Below, piece by piece: positions 35,056 to 44,863 of a stretch of 64,000 nucleotides of DNA. The notes beneath the pieces are model-generated. The model searched no databases and was not told the DNA's origin. It worked only from the letters and a program-made list of their open reading frames with translations. The position numbers and the translations under genes are program-made. Origin of the DNA: Klenkia brasiliensis (GTDB lineage: Bacteria; Actinomycetota; Actinomycetes; Mycobacteriales; Geodermatophilaceae); assembly GCF_900100695.1 (NCBI RefSeq), contig NZ_FNCF01000004.1:124001-188000 (forward strand), read 5' to 3'. Position 1 is the stretch's first letter, and every line of letters starts with the position of its first letter.

Positions 35056-35567
35056 GGGCCGTCGTCCGGGTCGGTGCGCCCCAGGAGGCAGCGGCGCTGA
35101 CCCGGGCGATGGACGCGCCGGCCGGGGTCTACGCCTCGCACCTCGCCGCGCAGGCCGAGGGCCGGTGCACCGTGCTGGTCGCCGAGGTCGGCGGCCGGGT
35201 CGTCGGCACCGGCATGCTGCGCCGGGAACCGCGGGACACCGTCGTGCGGGAGCGGCTGGGGAGCATGCCGGAGATCAGCAACCTGCAGGTGCACCCCGAC
35301 GAGCAGGGCCGGGGCCACGGCACCGCGCTGGTCGAGGCGGCGTGCGCCCTCGCCGCCGCCGGGGGCGGCACCCGGGTCGGCATCGGCGTCGGCGAGGACA
35401 ACCCGGACGCGGCCCGGCTGTACCTCCGGCTGGGCTTCGCCGACGTCGGGCTCGCCTACGCCGACCACTACAACTGGACCGACGTCGACGGCGTCGAGCA
35501 CCACGCGGCCGACGACGTCCGCTACCTGGTCCGGGACCTGGGTCAGGGCAGCGGACCGCCGAGGTAG
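35052..35567 (+). CDS. GNAT family N-acetyltransferase in the sel operon
   Basis: 171 residues. The acetyl-CoA loop VHPDEQGRGHGTALVEAA and the end motif NPDAARLYLRLGF mark a standard GNAT fold. The GTG overlaps the selB stop (GTGA), so it is the last gene of the selA-selB operon. A link to selenium metabolism (for example acetylation of a selenium or arsenic-type amino compound) is only suggested by position. It ends in TAG, overlapping the small opposite gene by 25 bp. Confidence 0.85.
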   Translation: MRAVVRVGAPQEAAALTRAMDAPAGVYASHLAAQAEGRCTVLVAEVGGRVVGTGMLRREPRDTVVRERLGSMPEISNLQVHPDEQGRGHGTALVEAACALAAAGGGTRVGIGVGEDNPDAARLYLRLGFADVGLAYADHYNWTDVDGVEHHAADDVRYLVRDLGQGSGPPR

Positions 35568-35701
35568 ACCGCGCGGGCCACCGCGTCGCCGTCCCGCTCG
35601 GGTGCGGTCGGGCGCTGGGCGGTGTCGGTGGTCTCCACCCACTCCTCGGGCCGGGGGCCTTCGGGGAGGGCGGCGAAGCGGCTGCGGTCGGGCTCGCTCA
35701 T
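35543..35701 (-). CDS. Small conserved-looking protein, 52 residues
   Basis: MSEPDRSRFAALPEGPRPEE and ending AVARAVYLGGPLP. I do not recognise a function. The composition (acidic start, Pro-rich centre, hydrophobic end) is not like a shadow frame, and it fills the gap between the sel operon and the enoyl-CoA hydratase gene on the same strand as the latter. ATG 35701. Confidence 0.5.
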   Translation of the reverse strand: MSEPDRSRFAALPEGPRPEEWVETTDTAQRPTAPERDGDAVARAVYLGGPLP

Positions 35702-35739
35702 GGGCGCAGGGTCCCGCCCGGCGCGCCCGCCCGCAAGCG

Positions 35740-36501
35740 TCAGCCCTGCGGCACCCAGGACGCCGGCCGCTTCTCCCGGAACGCGGCGATGCCCTCCTGT
35801 CCCTCGGCCGAGGCGAAGAAGCGGGCCGAGGTCTCCAGCAACGGCGCGAAGTCCAGCTCGCTGCCCGAGCGCAGCAGCCGTTTGGTCTCGGCGAGCGCCG
35901 CGGGGGCGCCGGCGGCGAGCGCGGTCACCTGGGCCTGCACGGTCGCGTCCACCTCGTCGTCGGCGACGGCCAGGTCGACCAGCCCGGCGTCCCGCGCGGT
36001 CGCGGCGTCGAACACCTCGCCGGTGAGCATCAGCCGGTGCACCGCGTTCGCGTGCATCCGCGGCCGGCAGACCGCCGAGATCACCGCGGGGACGACGCCG
36101 ATCCGCACCTCGGCGAACCCGAACGTGGCCGAGGCACCCGCCACGACGACGTCGCAGGCGGCCAGCAGGCCCACCCCGCCGGCCCGGGCCGGACCACGGA
36201 CGGCGGCCAGCACCGGCTTGGGGGAGTGCCAGAGCGTGGCGAGCAGGTCGGGGAACTCGTGCACGCCCTGGTCCTGCGCGGCGCCCCCGGCGGCCTCCGA
36301 CAGGTCCATGCCGGAGCAGAACACCCGCCCGGTGTGGTCGAGCACCACCACCCGGACGGCGTCGTCGGCCAGCGCGGAGGCCAGCGCCTCGCGCAGCTGG
36401 GCGCGCATCGCCCGGGACAGCGCGTTGCGGTTGGCGGGGGAGTCCAGCGTCAGGGTCGCGACACCGCGGGACACCTCGACGTGCAGCACCGAGTCGGTCA
36501 C
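35740..36501 (-). CDS. Enoyl-CoA hydratase/isomerase family protein
   Basis: Crotonase-fold protein of 253 residues. The oxyanion-hole segments are FCSGMDLSEA and [19 protein letters not shown]; the usual GIxxGGG is modified but the Gly pair is present. The catalytic Glu of hydratases near ATFGFAEVRIGVVP has Glu at the expected place. GTG 36501 lies 7 nt behind CAGGAT; an ATG at 36510 is possible. It is divergent from hemW across 40 bp. Substrate not predictable. Confidence 0.85.
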   Translation of the reverse strand: MTDSVLHVEVSRGVATLTLDSPANRNALSRAMRAQLREALASALADDAVRVVVLDHTGRVFCSGMDLSEAAGGAAQDQGVHEFPDLLATLWHSPKPVLAAVRGPARAGGVGLLAACDVVVAGASATFGFAEVRIGVVPAVISAVCRPRMHANAVHRLMLTGEVFDAATARDAGLVDLAVADDEVDATVQAQVTALAAGAPAALAETKRLLRSGSELDFAPLLETSARFFASAEGQEGIAAFREKRPASWVPQG

Positions 36502-36541
36502 GCGCCCCATCCTGCCGGGCGCGTGGACACTGGGTGCAGCG

Positions 36542-37774
36542 ATGACCACCACCCTGCCGATCCTCGGCGACACCCCGACCCTGCCGGCCGACCCGTCGAT
36601 GCTCGACGACGCCGCCCGGGCCGCCGTCCCCACCACGCCGTTCGGGCTGTACGTGCACGTGCCGTTCTGCGCGACCCGCTGCGGCTACTGCGACTTCAAC
36701 ACCTACACCTCCGACGAGCTCGGGCCCGGCGCCAACCGCAGCGAGTACGCCGCCACCGCGATCGCCGAGCTGGAGCTGGCCGCCCGCGTGCTGGGCCCCG
36801 AGCCGCCGGAGATCAGCACGGTGTTCGTCGGCGGCGGCACCCCGACCCTGCTGCCGGCGGCCGACCTGGTCGCCGTGCTGGACCGCGCCCGGCAGCTGTT
36901 CCCGGTGGCGCCCGACGTCGAGGTCACCACCGAGGCCAACCCGGAGTCGGTCACCCCGGAGTCCCTCGCCGTGCTCCGCGCCGGCGGCTTCACCCGGATC
37001 AGCCTGGGCATGCAGTCCGCCGCGCCGCACGTGCTCGCCGTCCTCGACCGGCGGCACACCCCCGGCCGGGCCGCCGCGGCCGCCCGCGAGGCCCGCGCCG
37101 CCGGGTTCGAGCACGTCAACCTGGACCTCATCTACGGCGCCCCGGGGGAGACCGACGCCGACTGGGACCTGTCGCTGCAGGCGGTGCTCGACGCACCCGT
37201 CGACCACGTCAGCGCCTACGCCCTCATCGTCGAGCAGGGCACGAAGCTGGCCCGCCGGGTCGCCCGCGGCGAGCTGCCGATGCCCGACGACGACGTCCTC
37301 GCCGACCGGTACGAGCAGGCCGACCGGGTGCTGCGCGGGGCCGGGCTGGAGTGGTACGAGGTGTCCAACTGGGCCACCGACCGCGCGGCCCGCTGCCGGC
37401 ACAACGAGCTGTACTGGGCCAACGCGCACTGGTGGGGCATCGGCCCGGGCGCGCACAGCCACGTCGGCGGGCTGCGCTGGTGGAACGTCAAGCACCCGGC
37501 CGCCTACGCCGCCCGGCTCGCCGAGGGCTCGCACCCGGCCGCCGGGGCGGAGCGGCTGACGCCCGAGGACGTCGCCCTGGAGACCGTGATGCTCGGCCTG
37601 CGGCTGCGCGACGGGCTGGCCCTCACCGCGCTGTCGGACGCCGGCCGGGCCCGCGCCGCCGACGCCGTCGCGCGGGGCCTGCTGGACCCCGAGGCCCACG
37701 CGGCCGGGCGCGCCGTCCTCACCGACCCCGGCCGCCTGCTCGCCGACGCCCTCGTCCGCGACCTGACCGACTGA
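36542..37774 (+). CDS. hemW: Radical SAM heme chaperone HemW
   Basis: 410 residues. The radical SAM cluster motif is CATRCGYC (Cys43, Cys47, Cys50), with FCxxxCxYC arrangement; GGGTPTLL and TEANPES follow, and the HemN C-terminal domain ends the protein. HemW binds heme and inserts it into respiratory proteins; it lacks the coproporphyrinogen oxidase features of HemN. ATG 36542 is used. It corresponds to the mycobacterial hemN-like gene that lies between lepA and hrcA. Confidence 0.93.
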   Translation: MTTTLPILGDTPTLPADPSMLDDAARAAVPTTPFGLYVHVPFCATRCGYCDFNTYTSDELGPGANRSEYAATAIAELELAARVLGPEPPEISTVFVGGGTPTLLPAADLVAVLDRARQLFPVAPDVEVTTEANPESVTPESLAVLRAGGFTRISLGMQSAAPHVLAVLDRRHTPGRAAAAAREARAAGFEHVNLDLIYGAPGETDADWDLSLQAVLDAPVDHVSAYALIVEQGTKLARRVARGELPMPDDDVLADRYEQADRVLRGAGLEWYEVSNWATDRAARCRHNELYWANAHWWGIGPGAHSHVGGLRWWNVKHPAAYAARLAEGSHPAAGAERLTPEDVALETVMLGLRLRDGLALTALSDAGRARAADAVARGLLDPEAHAAGRAVLTDPGRLLADALVRDLTD

Positions 37775-38440
37775 TCACCCGACGGTGAACGCCGCAGCGG
37801 GGCCGGTCGCCCGCTCGGGCCGGGCGAGCGCCCGCACCGCGGCCGCCGTCCCGTGCTGCTGCGCGGACAGCAACGCCAGGAGGGCCAGGGCCGGCTCGGT
37901 GACGTCGGGGTCGAGCTCGGGCACCGGCAGGTCCACGCCGGCGGCGAGGTCGTCGGTGTGCACCAGCAGCTCCATGGCCCGGACGACCAGGAAGTCGTCG
38001 GTGGCCAGCACGCAGTCCTGCCACGGCACGTAGGTGGTCGGCCCGGCGCCGGTGAGTGCGCCCGGCAGTGCGGCGGTGGCGGCGGCCAGCAGGGCGACCG
38101 ACTCCGTGGGGCCGCCGGCGGCCATGGCGTCGAAGTCCGCGGCGATCGAGGTGTTCTCGGGGGCGTCGACCGGGGCGGCGAACCAGTCGGTGCGCCGGTA
38201 GAGCTCGGTCAGCGAGACCACGGGCGCGTGGGGCGGCGGCGGCTGGATGCCCAGGAACTCCACCGCGGTCTCCACCTGGCTGACCAGGTGCCGGGCCACC
38301 CCGCCGACGGTCATGCCGGGGAGCACGGAGTGCTGCGTCCACGCCTCGGCCACGGCCGGTGACCCCACCAGCGGGGCGATCGACAGCGCAGCGCGGTGCA
38401 GCGCGGTGCGGTCCAGGGTCCCGGCGAAGGTCAGCGGCAC
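37775..38440 (-). CDS. Maleylpyruvate isomerase N-terminal domain (DinB-fold) protein, mycothiol-type
   Basis: 221 residues. The N-terminal helical bundle has the metal-binding His pattern of the MDMPI/DinB fold (AEAWTQHSVLPGMTVGGVARHLVSQV) and the C-terminal part continues the family fold. Members use mycothiol, the actinobacterial thiol. GTG 38440 is 7 nt from a -10 box. Convergent with hemW: their stops are adjacent. Substrate unknown. Confidence 0.75.
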   Translation of the reverse strand: MPLTFAGTLDRTALHRAALSIAPLVGSPAVAEAWTQHSVLPGMTVGGVARHLVSQVETAVEFLGIQPPPPHAPVVSLTELYRRTDWFAAPVDAPENTSIAADFDAMAAGGPTESVALLAAATAALPGALTGAGPTTYVPWQDCVLATDDFLVVRAMELLVHTDDLAAGVDLPVPELDPDVTEPALALLALLSAQQHGTAAAVRALARPERATGPAAAFTVG

Positions 38441-38447
38441 CGACCCG

Positions 38448-38453
38448 ACGGTA
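38448..38453 (-). promoter_or_regulatory. -10 box for leaderless maleylpyruvate isomerase-like mRNA
   Basis: TACCGT on the minus strand ends 7 nt before the GTG at 38440. Confidence 0.55.
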
Positions 38454-38487
38454 GGGACCCGGGCCCCGGCGGGGCAAGCCCCCGGGG

Positions 38488-40299
38488 TCAGGCGTGCAGG
38501 GCGGCGAGGATGCCCTCGCCGTAGCGCTCGAGCTTGGCCGCGCCGACCCCGCTGATGCTGCCCAGCGCCGCGGTGTCGGCGGGCTCCTCGGTCGCGATCT
38601 GGCGCAGCGTCGCGTCGTGGAAGACGACGTAGGCCGGCACGCCCTGCTCCTTCGCGGTCGCCGCCCGCCAGGCCCGCAGCCGCTCGAACGCCGGGGCCGC
38701 CTGCGCGGGCAGGTCCACGGCGGCCCTGGCCGCCTTGCCGGTGCGGCCGCGGGCCACCCGGTCGGGCTCCCGGCGCATCGGCACGCTGCGCTCCCGGCGC
38801 AGCACCGGTCCGCTGGCCTCCGACAGCGCCAGCGTCCCGTACTCGCCCTGCACGGCCAGCAGGCCCTGGGCCAGCAGCTGCCGGACGACGCCGCGCCACT
38901 GCGTCTCGGTCAGGTCGGTGCCGATGCCGAAGGTGGTCAGCTCGTCGTGCCGGTGCTGGGCGACCTTGTCGGTCCGCTTGCCGAGCAGGATGTCGATCGA
39001 CTGCCCGGCACCGAAGGACTGGCCGCGCTCGCGCTGCAGCCGCAGCACGGTGGACAGCAGCATCTGCGCCGGGATGGTGGCGTCCCAGGTCTCCGGCGGC
39101 ACCAGGCAGGTGTCGCAGTTGCCGCAGGGCTGCGACTCCTGCCCGAAGTGGGCCAGCAGCCGGACCCGCCGGCACTCCACCGTCTCGCAGAGGGCGAGCA
39201 TCGCGTCCAGCTGCCGGGTCAGCTGCCGGCGGTGCGCGGCGTCGCCGTCCGAGCCGTCGATCATCTTGCGCTGCTGCACGACGTCGGCCAGCCCGTAGGC
39301 CAGCCACGCCGTCGAGGGCAGGCCGTCGCGGCCGGCCCGGCCGGTCTCCTGGTAGTAGCCCTCGACCGACTTGGGCAGGTCCAGGTGGGCGACGAACCGG
39401 ACGTCGGGCTTGTCGATGCCCATCCCGAACGCGATGGTCGCCACCATCACCAGCCCGTCCTCGCGGAGGAACCGAGACTGGTGCCGGGCGCGGGTCCCGG
39501 CATCGAGCCCTGCGTGGTAGGGCAGGGCCGGGATGCCGTTCGCGACCAGGAACTCCGCGGTGGACTCGACCGAGGCCCGGGACAGGCAGTAGACGATGCC
39601 GGCGTCCCCGGGGTGCTCGGTGCGCAGCAGCTCCAGCAGCTGCTTGCGCGGCTCGGCCTTCGGCGCGATCCGGTACTGGATGTTGGGCCGGTCGAACCCG
39701 GCGACCACGTGCAGCGCGTCGTCCAGCTGCAGCCGGGTGCTGATCTCGGCGTGCGTGGCCGGGGTGGCGGTGGCGGTCAGCGCGATGCGGGGGACGTCGG
39801 GCCAGCGCTCGTGCAGCACCGACAGCGCCAGGTAGTCCGGCCGGAAGTCGTGGCCCCACTGCGCCACGCAGTGCGCCTCGTCGATGGCGAACAGCGCGAT
39901 CCGGCCGCGCTCGAGCAGCCGCGCGGTGCGTGACTCCCCGCCGCCCAGGGACTCCGGCGCCACGTAGAGCAGGTCCAGCTCGCCGGCCAGGAACGCCTGC
40001 TCGACGGTGCGCCGCTCGTCGGGGTCCTGGCTGGAGTTGAGGAACCCGGCCCGCACGCCGAGGGCGGTCAGCGCGTCGACCTGGTCCTGCATGAGGGCGA
40101 TCAGCGGGGAGACGACGACGCCGGTGCCCTCGCGCAGCAGCGCCGGGACCTGGTAGCACAGCGACTTCCCGCCACCGGTCGGCATGAGCACCAGCGCGTC
40201 GCCGCCGGCCACGACGTGGTCCACGACCTGCTGCTGCGGGCCGCGGAAGGCGTCGTAGCCGAAGACCCGGCTCAGCACCTCCAGGGTCTGCGCACTCAC
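38488..40299 (-). CDS. recQ: ATP-dependent DNA helicase RecQ
   Basis: 3'-5' helicase of 603 residues. Motif I is [12 protein letters not shown], motif II is [16 protein letters not shown], and motif VI is [12 protein letters not shown]. The zinc-binding domain has the Cys set ending in PCGNCDTC. A winged helix and a C-terminal HRDC domain (about 520-600) follow, so it is the full bacterial RecQ. GTG 40299 lies 6 nt from a -10 box (TACCCT). Confidence 0.95.
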   Translation of the reverse strand: MSAQTLEVLSRVFGYDAFRGPQQQVVDHVVAGGDALVLMPTGGGKSLCYQVPALLREGTGVVVSPLIALMQDQVDALTALGVRAGFLNSSQDPDERRTVEQAFLAGELDLLYVAPESLGGGESRTARLLERGRIALFAIDEAHCVAQWGHDFRPDYLALSVLHERWPDVPRIALTATATPATHAEISTRLQLDDALHVVAGFDRPNIQYRIAPKAEPRKQLLELLRTEHPGDAGIVYCLSRASVESTAEFLVANGIPALPYHAGLDAGTRARHQSRFLREDGLVMVATIAFGMGIDKPDVRFVAHLDLPKSVEGYYQETGRAGRDGLPSTAWLAYGLADVVQQRKMIDGSDGDAAHRRQLTRQLDAMLALCETVECRRVRLLAHFGQESQPCGNCDTCLVPPETWDATIPAQMLLSTVLRLQRERGQSFGAGQSIDILLGKRTDKVAQHRHDELTTFGIGTDLTETQWRGVVRQLLAQGLLAVQGEYGTLALSEASGPVLRRERSVPMRREPDRVARGRTGKAARAAVDLPAQAAPAFERLRAWRAATAKEQGVPAYVVFHDATLRQIATEEPADTAALGSISGVGAAKLERYGEGILAALHA

Positions 40300-40305
40300 A
40301 CCCCG

Positions 40306-40311
40306 AGGGTA
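40306..40311 (-). promoter_or_regulatory. -10 box for leaderless recQ mRNA
   Basis: TACCCT on the minus strand ends 6 nt before the GTG at 40299. Its -35 region would fall about 40329-40334, inside the TGAC-N4-GTCA palindrome. Confidence 0.55.
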
Positions 40312-40324
40312 GGTCGGCCCCGTC

Positions 40325-40336
40325 TGACATCCGTCA
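40325..40336. promoter_or_regulatory. TGAC-N4-GTCA palindrome upstream of the first two-component operon
   Basis: TGACATCCGTCA lies 60 nt before the kinase start. The same TGAC-N4-GTCA pattern stands before the second, paralogous system (59279-59290). It could be the operator of the LuxR-type regulators. Confidence 0.45.
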
Positions 40337-40395
40337 GCAGCTGTGGACGACGTCCGGCACTCCCGCCGCGGCCCGGTGCCGACCAGGCTGGCGGC

Positions 40396-41562
40396 ATGAC
40401 CGGGCAGACTGCCGTGGTGGACGACGCCGCGACCGGGACCCGCGGCCGCCTGCGCGGCGTCGCCTGGGCGCTGCCCTGGCTGGTCTTCCAGGTCTTCCCC
40501 GTGCTGGACCTGGTCGCCACGCCCCGGCCCGCCGCGACCCGGGTGGTCATCGGCGCGCTGCTGGTGGTCTTCACGGTCGCCTACCTGGCGGTGATGAGCA
40601 GGTTCAGCGGGGCCCGTGGGTTCCGCGCCGACTTCGTGCTCGTCGTCGCGCTGGCCCTGGGGCTCTCGACCGTGCTGGGCACGAGCTACGCCGGGCTGTG
40701 GATCTACGTCGCCGCCGCGGCCGCGGCCACCCTGCCGGCGCGGCTGGTCTGGCCGGTGGTGCTCGCCGGCACGGTGGTGTGCGCGGCGGTGGTCATCGGC
40801 TACCGGGACTGGCCGACGCTGTTCCTGCCGGTGCTCTGCCCGATGACCGCGGCCACCCTGCAGGGCACCCGGCACCTGCTCACGGTCAACGCCGAGCTCA
40901 CCGCAGCCCGCGACGAGCTGGCCCGCAACGCCGTCGCCGAGGAACGGATGCGCTTCGCCCGCGACCTGCACGACCTGCTCGGGCACTCCCTGTCGCTCAT
41001 CGCGCTCAAGAGCGAGCTGGCCCGCCGGCTCGCCCCGGTGGACGGCGCCCGCGCGGCCGCGGAGATGGCCGACGTGGAGTCCGCGGCCCGGCGCGCGCTG
41101 GCCGAGGTCCGGGAGGCCGTGAGCGGCTACCGCCAGGTCAGCTGCGCGCAGGCGGTCGCCGAGGCCCGGGCCGCGCTCACCGGCGCCGGCATCGCGCTCC
41201 GCGGCCCGGACCGGGTGCCCGTGCTGCCCGGCACCGTCGACGCGGCGCTGGGCTGGGTGGTCCGGGAGGCCACCACCAACGTGCTCCGGCACAGCGGCGC
41301 CTCCGCGGTGACCGTGGAGCTGGCCGACGACGGCGTCTGGGTGACCCTGACCGTCACCGACGACGGCCGCGGCCCCTCCGGCGCTGCCGCGCCGGGCACC
41401 ACCCCGGGCTCCGGGCTCACCGGGCTGCGCGAGCGGGTCGCCGCCGTCGACGGCGAGCTCACCGGCGGGGCGGGCCCCCGCGGCGGGTGGCAGCTGCGGG
41501 CCGTCGTCCCCCTGGTCCAGACCGTCGTGCCGGCCGTCTCCCCGACCGGGGTGGCCCCGTGA
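40396..41562 (+). CDS. Sensor histidine kinase, NarL/DesK type (system 1)
   Basis: 388 residues. Four to five membrane spans (about 30-150) come first. The HisKA_3 dimerisation domain holds the phospho-acceptor His192 ([16 protein letters not shown]). The HATPase domain has [15 protein letters not shown] (N box) and [11 protein letters not shown] (G box). ATG 40396. The stop overlaps the regulator start by 4 nt. The membrane-rich input with no outside domain is like DesK, which senses membrane state; the actual signal is unknown. Confidence 0.92.
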   Translation: MTGQTAVVDDAATGTRGRLRGVAWALPWLVFQVFPVLDLVATPRPAATRVVIGALLVVFTVAYLAVMSRFSGARGFRADFVLVVALALGLSTVLGTSYAGLWIYVAAAAAATLPARLVWPVVLAGTVVCAAVVIGYRDWPTLFLPVLCPMTAATLQGTRHLLTVNAELTAARDELARNAVAEERMRFARDLHDLLGHSLSLIALKSELARRLAPVDGARAAAEMADVESAARRALAEVREAVSGYRQVSCAQAVAEARAALTGAGIALRGPDRVPVLPGTVDAALGWVVREATTNVLRHSGASAVTVELADDGVWVTLTVTDDGRGPSGAAAPGTTPGSGLTGLRERVAAVDGELTGGAGPRGGWQLRAVVPLVQTVVPAVSPTGVAP

Positions 41563-42164
41563 TCCGGGTGCTGCTCGCCGAGGACCAGCAGCTGGTGCGC
41601 GGGGCGCTGCGGGCGCTGCTGGAGCTCGAGGAGGACCTGGTGGTGGTGGCCGAGGTCGGCCGCGGCGACCTGGTGCTGCCGGCGGCGCGCGAGCACGCCC
41701 CCGACGTCGCGGTCATGGACATCGAGATGCCCGGGTGCGACGGCATCGAGGCCGCCCGGGCGCTGGCCGCCGAGCTGCCCGCGGTCAAGGCGGTCATCCT
41801 CACCACGTTCGGCCGGCCCGGCTTCCTGCGCCGGGCCATGGAGGTCGGCGCGCAGGGCTTCCTGGTCAAGGACTCCCCGGTCGCCGAGCTGGCCGCGGCG
41901 ATCCGGTCGGTGGTGGCGGGGCAGCGGGTCATCGACCGGGACCTGGCCGCTGCCGCGCTGGCGCTGGGCTCCTCGCCGCTGTCGGCGCGGGAGGCCGACG
42001 TGCTGCGGGCCGCCGCCGACGGGGCCACGGTCGCCGACATCTCCGGCCGGCTGTTCCTGTCCGAGGGCACCGTGCGCAACTACCTGTCCAACGCCATCGG
42101 CAAGACCGGCGCCCGCACGAGGGTGGAGGCCGCCCGGGTCGCCGCCGACAAGGGCTGGCTCTAG
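41559..42164 (+). CDS. Response regulator, NarL/LuxR type (system 1)
   Basis: 201 residues. Receiver domain with phospho-acceptor Asp54 ([16 protein letters not shown]) and the switch Lys in FLVKDSP. The LuxR-type helix-turn-helix lies at about 140-195 ([34 protein letters not shown]). GTG overlaps the kinase stop. It is clearly paralogous to the regulator at 62248. Ends in TAG. Confidence 0.93.
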   Translation: MIRVLLAEDQQLVRGALRALLELEEDLVVVAEVGRGDLVLPAAREHAPDVAVMDIEMPGCDGIEAARALAAELPAVKAVILTTFGRPGFLRRAMEVGAQGFLVKDSPVAELAAAIRSVVAGQRVIDRDLAAAALALGSSPLSAREADVLRAAADGATVADISGRLFLSEGTVRNYLSNAIGKTGARTRVEAARVAADKGWL

Positions 42165-42183
42165 CGGGCCGGGCACGCGCCGG

Positions 42184-42540
42184 TCAGGCGGTGGGCATCA
42201 GGGAGTCGAGGTCCAGGACGCGGACGTGGATGACGTTGCGCTGCTGCAGGGCCGCGCGCAGGGCCCGGTGCAGGCCGTCCTCCAGGAACAGCTCGCCCCT
42301 CCACTGCACCGCGTGCGGGAAGAGGTCGCCGTAGAAGGTCGAGTCGTCGGCCAGCAGGGCGTCCAGCTCGAGCTGGCGCTTGGTGGTGACCAGGGTGTCC
42401 AGCCGGATCTGGCGGGGCGGGATCATCGCCCAGTCGCGGGTCGAGAAGCCGTGGTCGGGGTAGGGCCGCCCGTCGCGCACCGCCTTGAAGATCAGTGCCC
42501 CGGCTCCCCTCAGACCGCACCCCGGTACCCCGGAGCACAT
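42184..42540 (-). CDS. Conserved actinobacterial protein next to hrcA, with a ParB-like motif
   Basis: 118 residues from ATG 42540. The conserved part starts at [16 protein letters not shown], and relatives as I recall them begin there, so a CTG at 42495 (behind GGGGAG) may be the true start. Further conserved-looking segments are [25 protein letters not shown] (only part is quoted as known) and [16 protein letters not shown]. The DGLHRALRA stretch resembles the G-x-H/R-R-x-x-A motif of ParB/sulfiredoxin-fold proteins, but that is a similarity only. It lies between a two-component operon and the divergent hrcA. Confidence 0.6.
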   Translation of the reverse strand: MCSGVPGCGLRGAGALIFKAVRDGRPYPDHGFSTRDWAMIPPRQIRLDTLVTTKRQLELDALLADDSTFYGDLFPHAVQWRGELFLEDGLHRALRAALQQRNVIHVRVLDLDSLMPTA

Positions 42541-42595
42541 GGACGACCCCACCCTAACGGCCTCCGCGGTGCGGGACGGCGACCCCGTCCGGTCG

Positions 42596-42601
42596 TATGC
42601 T
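42596..42601 (+). promoter_or_regulatory. Predicted -10 box for hrcA-dnaJ
   Basis: TATGCT fits TANNNT. Transcription would start near 42608, inside the CIRCE element, which is how HrcA blocks initiation. Confidence 0.65.
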
Positions 42602-42605
42602 GGCG

Positions 42606-42634
42606 GCTGGCACTCAGCGGTTCGGAGTGCCAGC
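42606..42634. promoter_or_regulatory. CIRCE operator (HrcA-binding inverted repeat)
   Basis: GCTGGCACTC (42606-42615), a 9-nt spacer, and GAGTGCCAGC (42625-42634). The arms are perfect inverted repeats and match the CIRCE core (CACTC-N9-GAGTG). It lies 35 nt before the hrcA start and over the predicted transcription start. Confidence 0.9.
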
Positions 42635-42669
42635 AGCGAGCCCAGCACGAGGCGGACGGGAGGTGGCGG

Positions 42670-43716
42670 GTGGCCCACGAGGAACGCCGGTTGCAGGTCC
42701 TGCGGGCGATCGTCCAGGACTACGTCTCCACCAACGACCCGGTCGGGTCCAAGGCCCTCGCGGCCCGCCACGACCTGGGCGTGTCGCCGGCCACCATCCG
42801 CAACGACATGGCCGTGCTGGAGGAGGAGGGGTACATCACCCAGCCGCACACCAGCGCCGGCCGGGTGCCCACCGACAAGGGCTACCGCTTCTTCGTCGAC
42901 CGGCTGTCGGCGATCAAGCCGCTGTCGGTCGCCGAGCGGCGGGCCATCGAGCGGTTCCTCGACGGGGCCCTCGACCTGGACGACGTGCTGGCCCGCACCG
43001 TGCGGCTGCTGGCCCAGCTGACCCGCAACGTCGCGGTGATCCAGTACCCGACGCTGTCCCGGTCGGCCGTCCGGCACCTGGAGGTCGTGCAGCTGGCGAC
43101 CACCCGGCTGCTCGTCGTGCTGATCACCGACACCGGCCGGGTCGAGCAGCGGGTGGTGGAGGTCCCGCCGGTCGTCGACGCGCCGGCCGGCTCCGACCCG
43201 GTCGCCGAGCTGCGCACGCTGCTCAACGCGGCCTTCGTCGGCGCCAAGCTCGCCGACGCGGCCACCAAGGTCGCCGACCTGCTCGACACCGCGCCGGCGC
43301 ACCTGCGCGGGCTGGTCGCCGCGGTCAGCGCCACCCTGGTCGAGACCCTCGTCGAGCCCGGCGAGGACCGGCTGCTCGTCGGCGGCACCGCCAACCTCAC
43401 CCGCGGCGGCGCCCTGGACTTCCCGGGCACCCTCCGCCCGCTCCTGGAGGCCCTCGAGGAGCAGGTCGTCGTGCTGCGCCTGATGGGCGAGGTCGCCCCG
43501 GGTGCGGTGCTGGTGAGCATCGGCGAGGAGAACGAGCACCAGAGCTTCACCGGCGCCTCGGTGGTCTCCGTGGGCTACGGGTCGGCCGGGGGCACCGCCG
43601 ACCTGGCCCTCGGGGGCCTGGGCGTCGTCGGACCCACCCGGATGGACTACCCCGGGACGATGGCCGCGGTACGAGCCGTGGCCCGCTACGTCGGCCAGCT
43701 GCTGGCCGAGAGCTGA
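42670..43716 (+). CDS. hrcA: Heat-inducible transcription repressor HrcA
   Basis: Winged-helix repressor of class I heat-shock genes; binds CIRCE and is helped by GroE. It has 348 residues. N-terminal HTH ([20 protein letters not shown]), the HrcA core with [18 protein letters not shown], and the dimerisation domain with [17 protein letters not shown] near the end. GTG 42670 with GGGAGGTGG upstream. CIRCE lies in its own promoter, so it is autoregulated. dnaJ follows 10 nt later. Confidence 0.95.
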   Translation: MAHEERRLQVLRAIVQDYVSTNDPVGSKALAARHDLGVSPATIRNDMAVLEEEGYITQPHTSAGRVPTDKGYRFFVDRLSAIKPLSVAERRAIERFLDGALDLDDVLARTVRLLAQLTRNVAVIQYPTLSRSAVRHLEVVQLATTRLLVVLITDTGRVEQRVVEVPPVVDAPAGSDPVAELRTLLNAAFVGAKLADAATKVADLLDTAPAHLRGLVAAVSATLVETLVEPGEDRLLVGGTANLTRGGALDFPGTLRPLLEALEEQVVVLRLMGEVAPGAVLVSIGEENEHQSFTGASVVSVGYGSAGGTADLALGGLGVVGPTRMDYPGTMAAVRAVARYVGQLLAES

Positions 43717-43726
43717 GGATCGAGAA

Positions 43727-44863
43727 GTGGCAACGGACTACTACGGCGTGCTCGGGCTTGCCCAGGGGGCGACCGACCGGGAGATCAAGAGCGCGTACCG
43801 CCGCAAGGCCCGCGACCTGCACCCCGACGTCAACCCCGACCCGGCGGCCAAGGAGGAGTTCCAGAAGGTCAGCCGGGCCTACGAGGCGCTCACCGACCCG
43901 GACAAGCGCCGCATCGTCGACCTCGGCGGCGACCCGTTCGAGACCGGCGGCGGGGGCGGCGGCAACCCCTTCGGCGGGGCGGGCTTCGGCGGCCTCGGCG
44001 ACATCATGGACGCCTTCTTCGGCGGCGGGACGGCGACCCGCGGCCCGCGCAGCCGCACCCGCGCCGGCGGGGACGCCCTGATCCGCGTCGAGCTGGACCT
44101 CGCCGAGACCGTCTTCGGCACCACCACCGAGATCACCGTGGACACCGCGGTGCTGTGCACCCTGTGCACCGGGGCCGGCACCGCGCCGGGCACCCACCCC
44201 GCGCAGTGCACCACCTGCAACGGCCGCGGCGAGGTGCAGAGCGTGCAGCGCTCCTTCCTCGGCCAGGTCGTCGCCTCCCGGCCCTGCCCCACCTGCGGGG
44301 GCACCGGCCAGGTCATCCCGCAGCCCTGCTCGCAGTGCGCGGGCGACGGCCGGGTGCGCGCCCGCCGCACCATCCCGGTGAAGATCCCGGCCGGCGTCGA
44401 GGACGGCATGCGGATCCGGCTGTCCGGCCACGGCGAGGTCGGCCCCGGCGGCGGCCCGGCCGGCGACCTGTACGTCGAGGTGCACGAGCGGCCGCACGAC
44501 GTGTTCACCCGCGACGGCGAGGACCTGCACTGCCGGGTCACCCTGCCGATGACCGCCGCTGCGCTGGGCACCACGCTGACCCTGCGCACGCTGGACGGCG
44601 ACGAGCCGCTGGACATCAAGGCCGGCACGCAGTCGGGCTCGGTGCTGACGCTGCGCGCGCACGGCGCGCCCCGGCTGCGGGCCACCGGCCGCGGCAACCT
44701 CATGGTGCACGTGGACGTGCAGACCCCGACCCGGCTGGACGCCGAGCAGGAGGAGCTGCTCCGCAAGCTCGCCGCCGTCCGGGGCGAGGACCACCCCGAG
44801 GCCAGCAGGGCGCAGCACAACGGCCTGTTCGGCCGGGTCCGCGACGCCTTCAACGGCCGATGA
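43727..44863 (+). CDS. dnaJ: Chaperone DnaJ (type I Hsp40)
   Basis: 378 residues. J domain with the HPD motif (LHPDVNPDP, about 30), a Gly/Phe-rich region ([19 protein letters not shown]), four zinc-binding CxxCxGxG-type repeats (first CTLCTGAG, last CSQCAGDG), and the C-terminal substrate domain. It corresponds to DnaJ2 of mycobacteria, downstream of hrcA. GTG 43727. The stop overlaps rsmE by 4 nt. Confidence 0.96.
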   Translation: MATDYYGVLGLAQGATDREIKSAYRRKARDLHPDVNPDPAAKEEFQKVSRAYEALTDPDKRRIVDLGGDPFETGGGGGGNPFGGAGFGGLGDIMDAFFGGGTATRGPRSRTRAGGDALIRVELDLAETVFGTTTEITVDTAVLCTLCTGAGTAPGTHPAQCTTCNGRGEVQSVQRSFLGQVVASRPCPTCGGTGQVIPQPCSQCAGDGRVRARRTIPVKIPAGVEDGMRIRLSGHGEVGPGGGPAGDLYVEVHERPHDVFTRDGEDLHCRVTLPMTAAALGTTLTLRTLDGDEPLDIKAGTQSGSVLTLRAHGAPRLRATGRGNLMVHVDVQTPTRLDAEQEELLRKLAAVRGEDHPEASRAQHNGLFGRVRDAFNGR

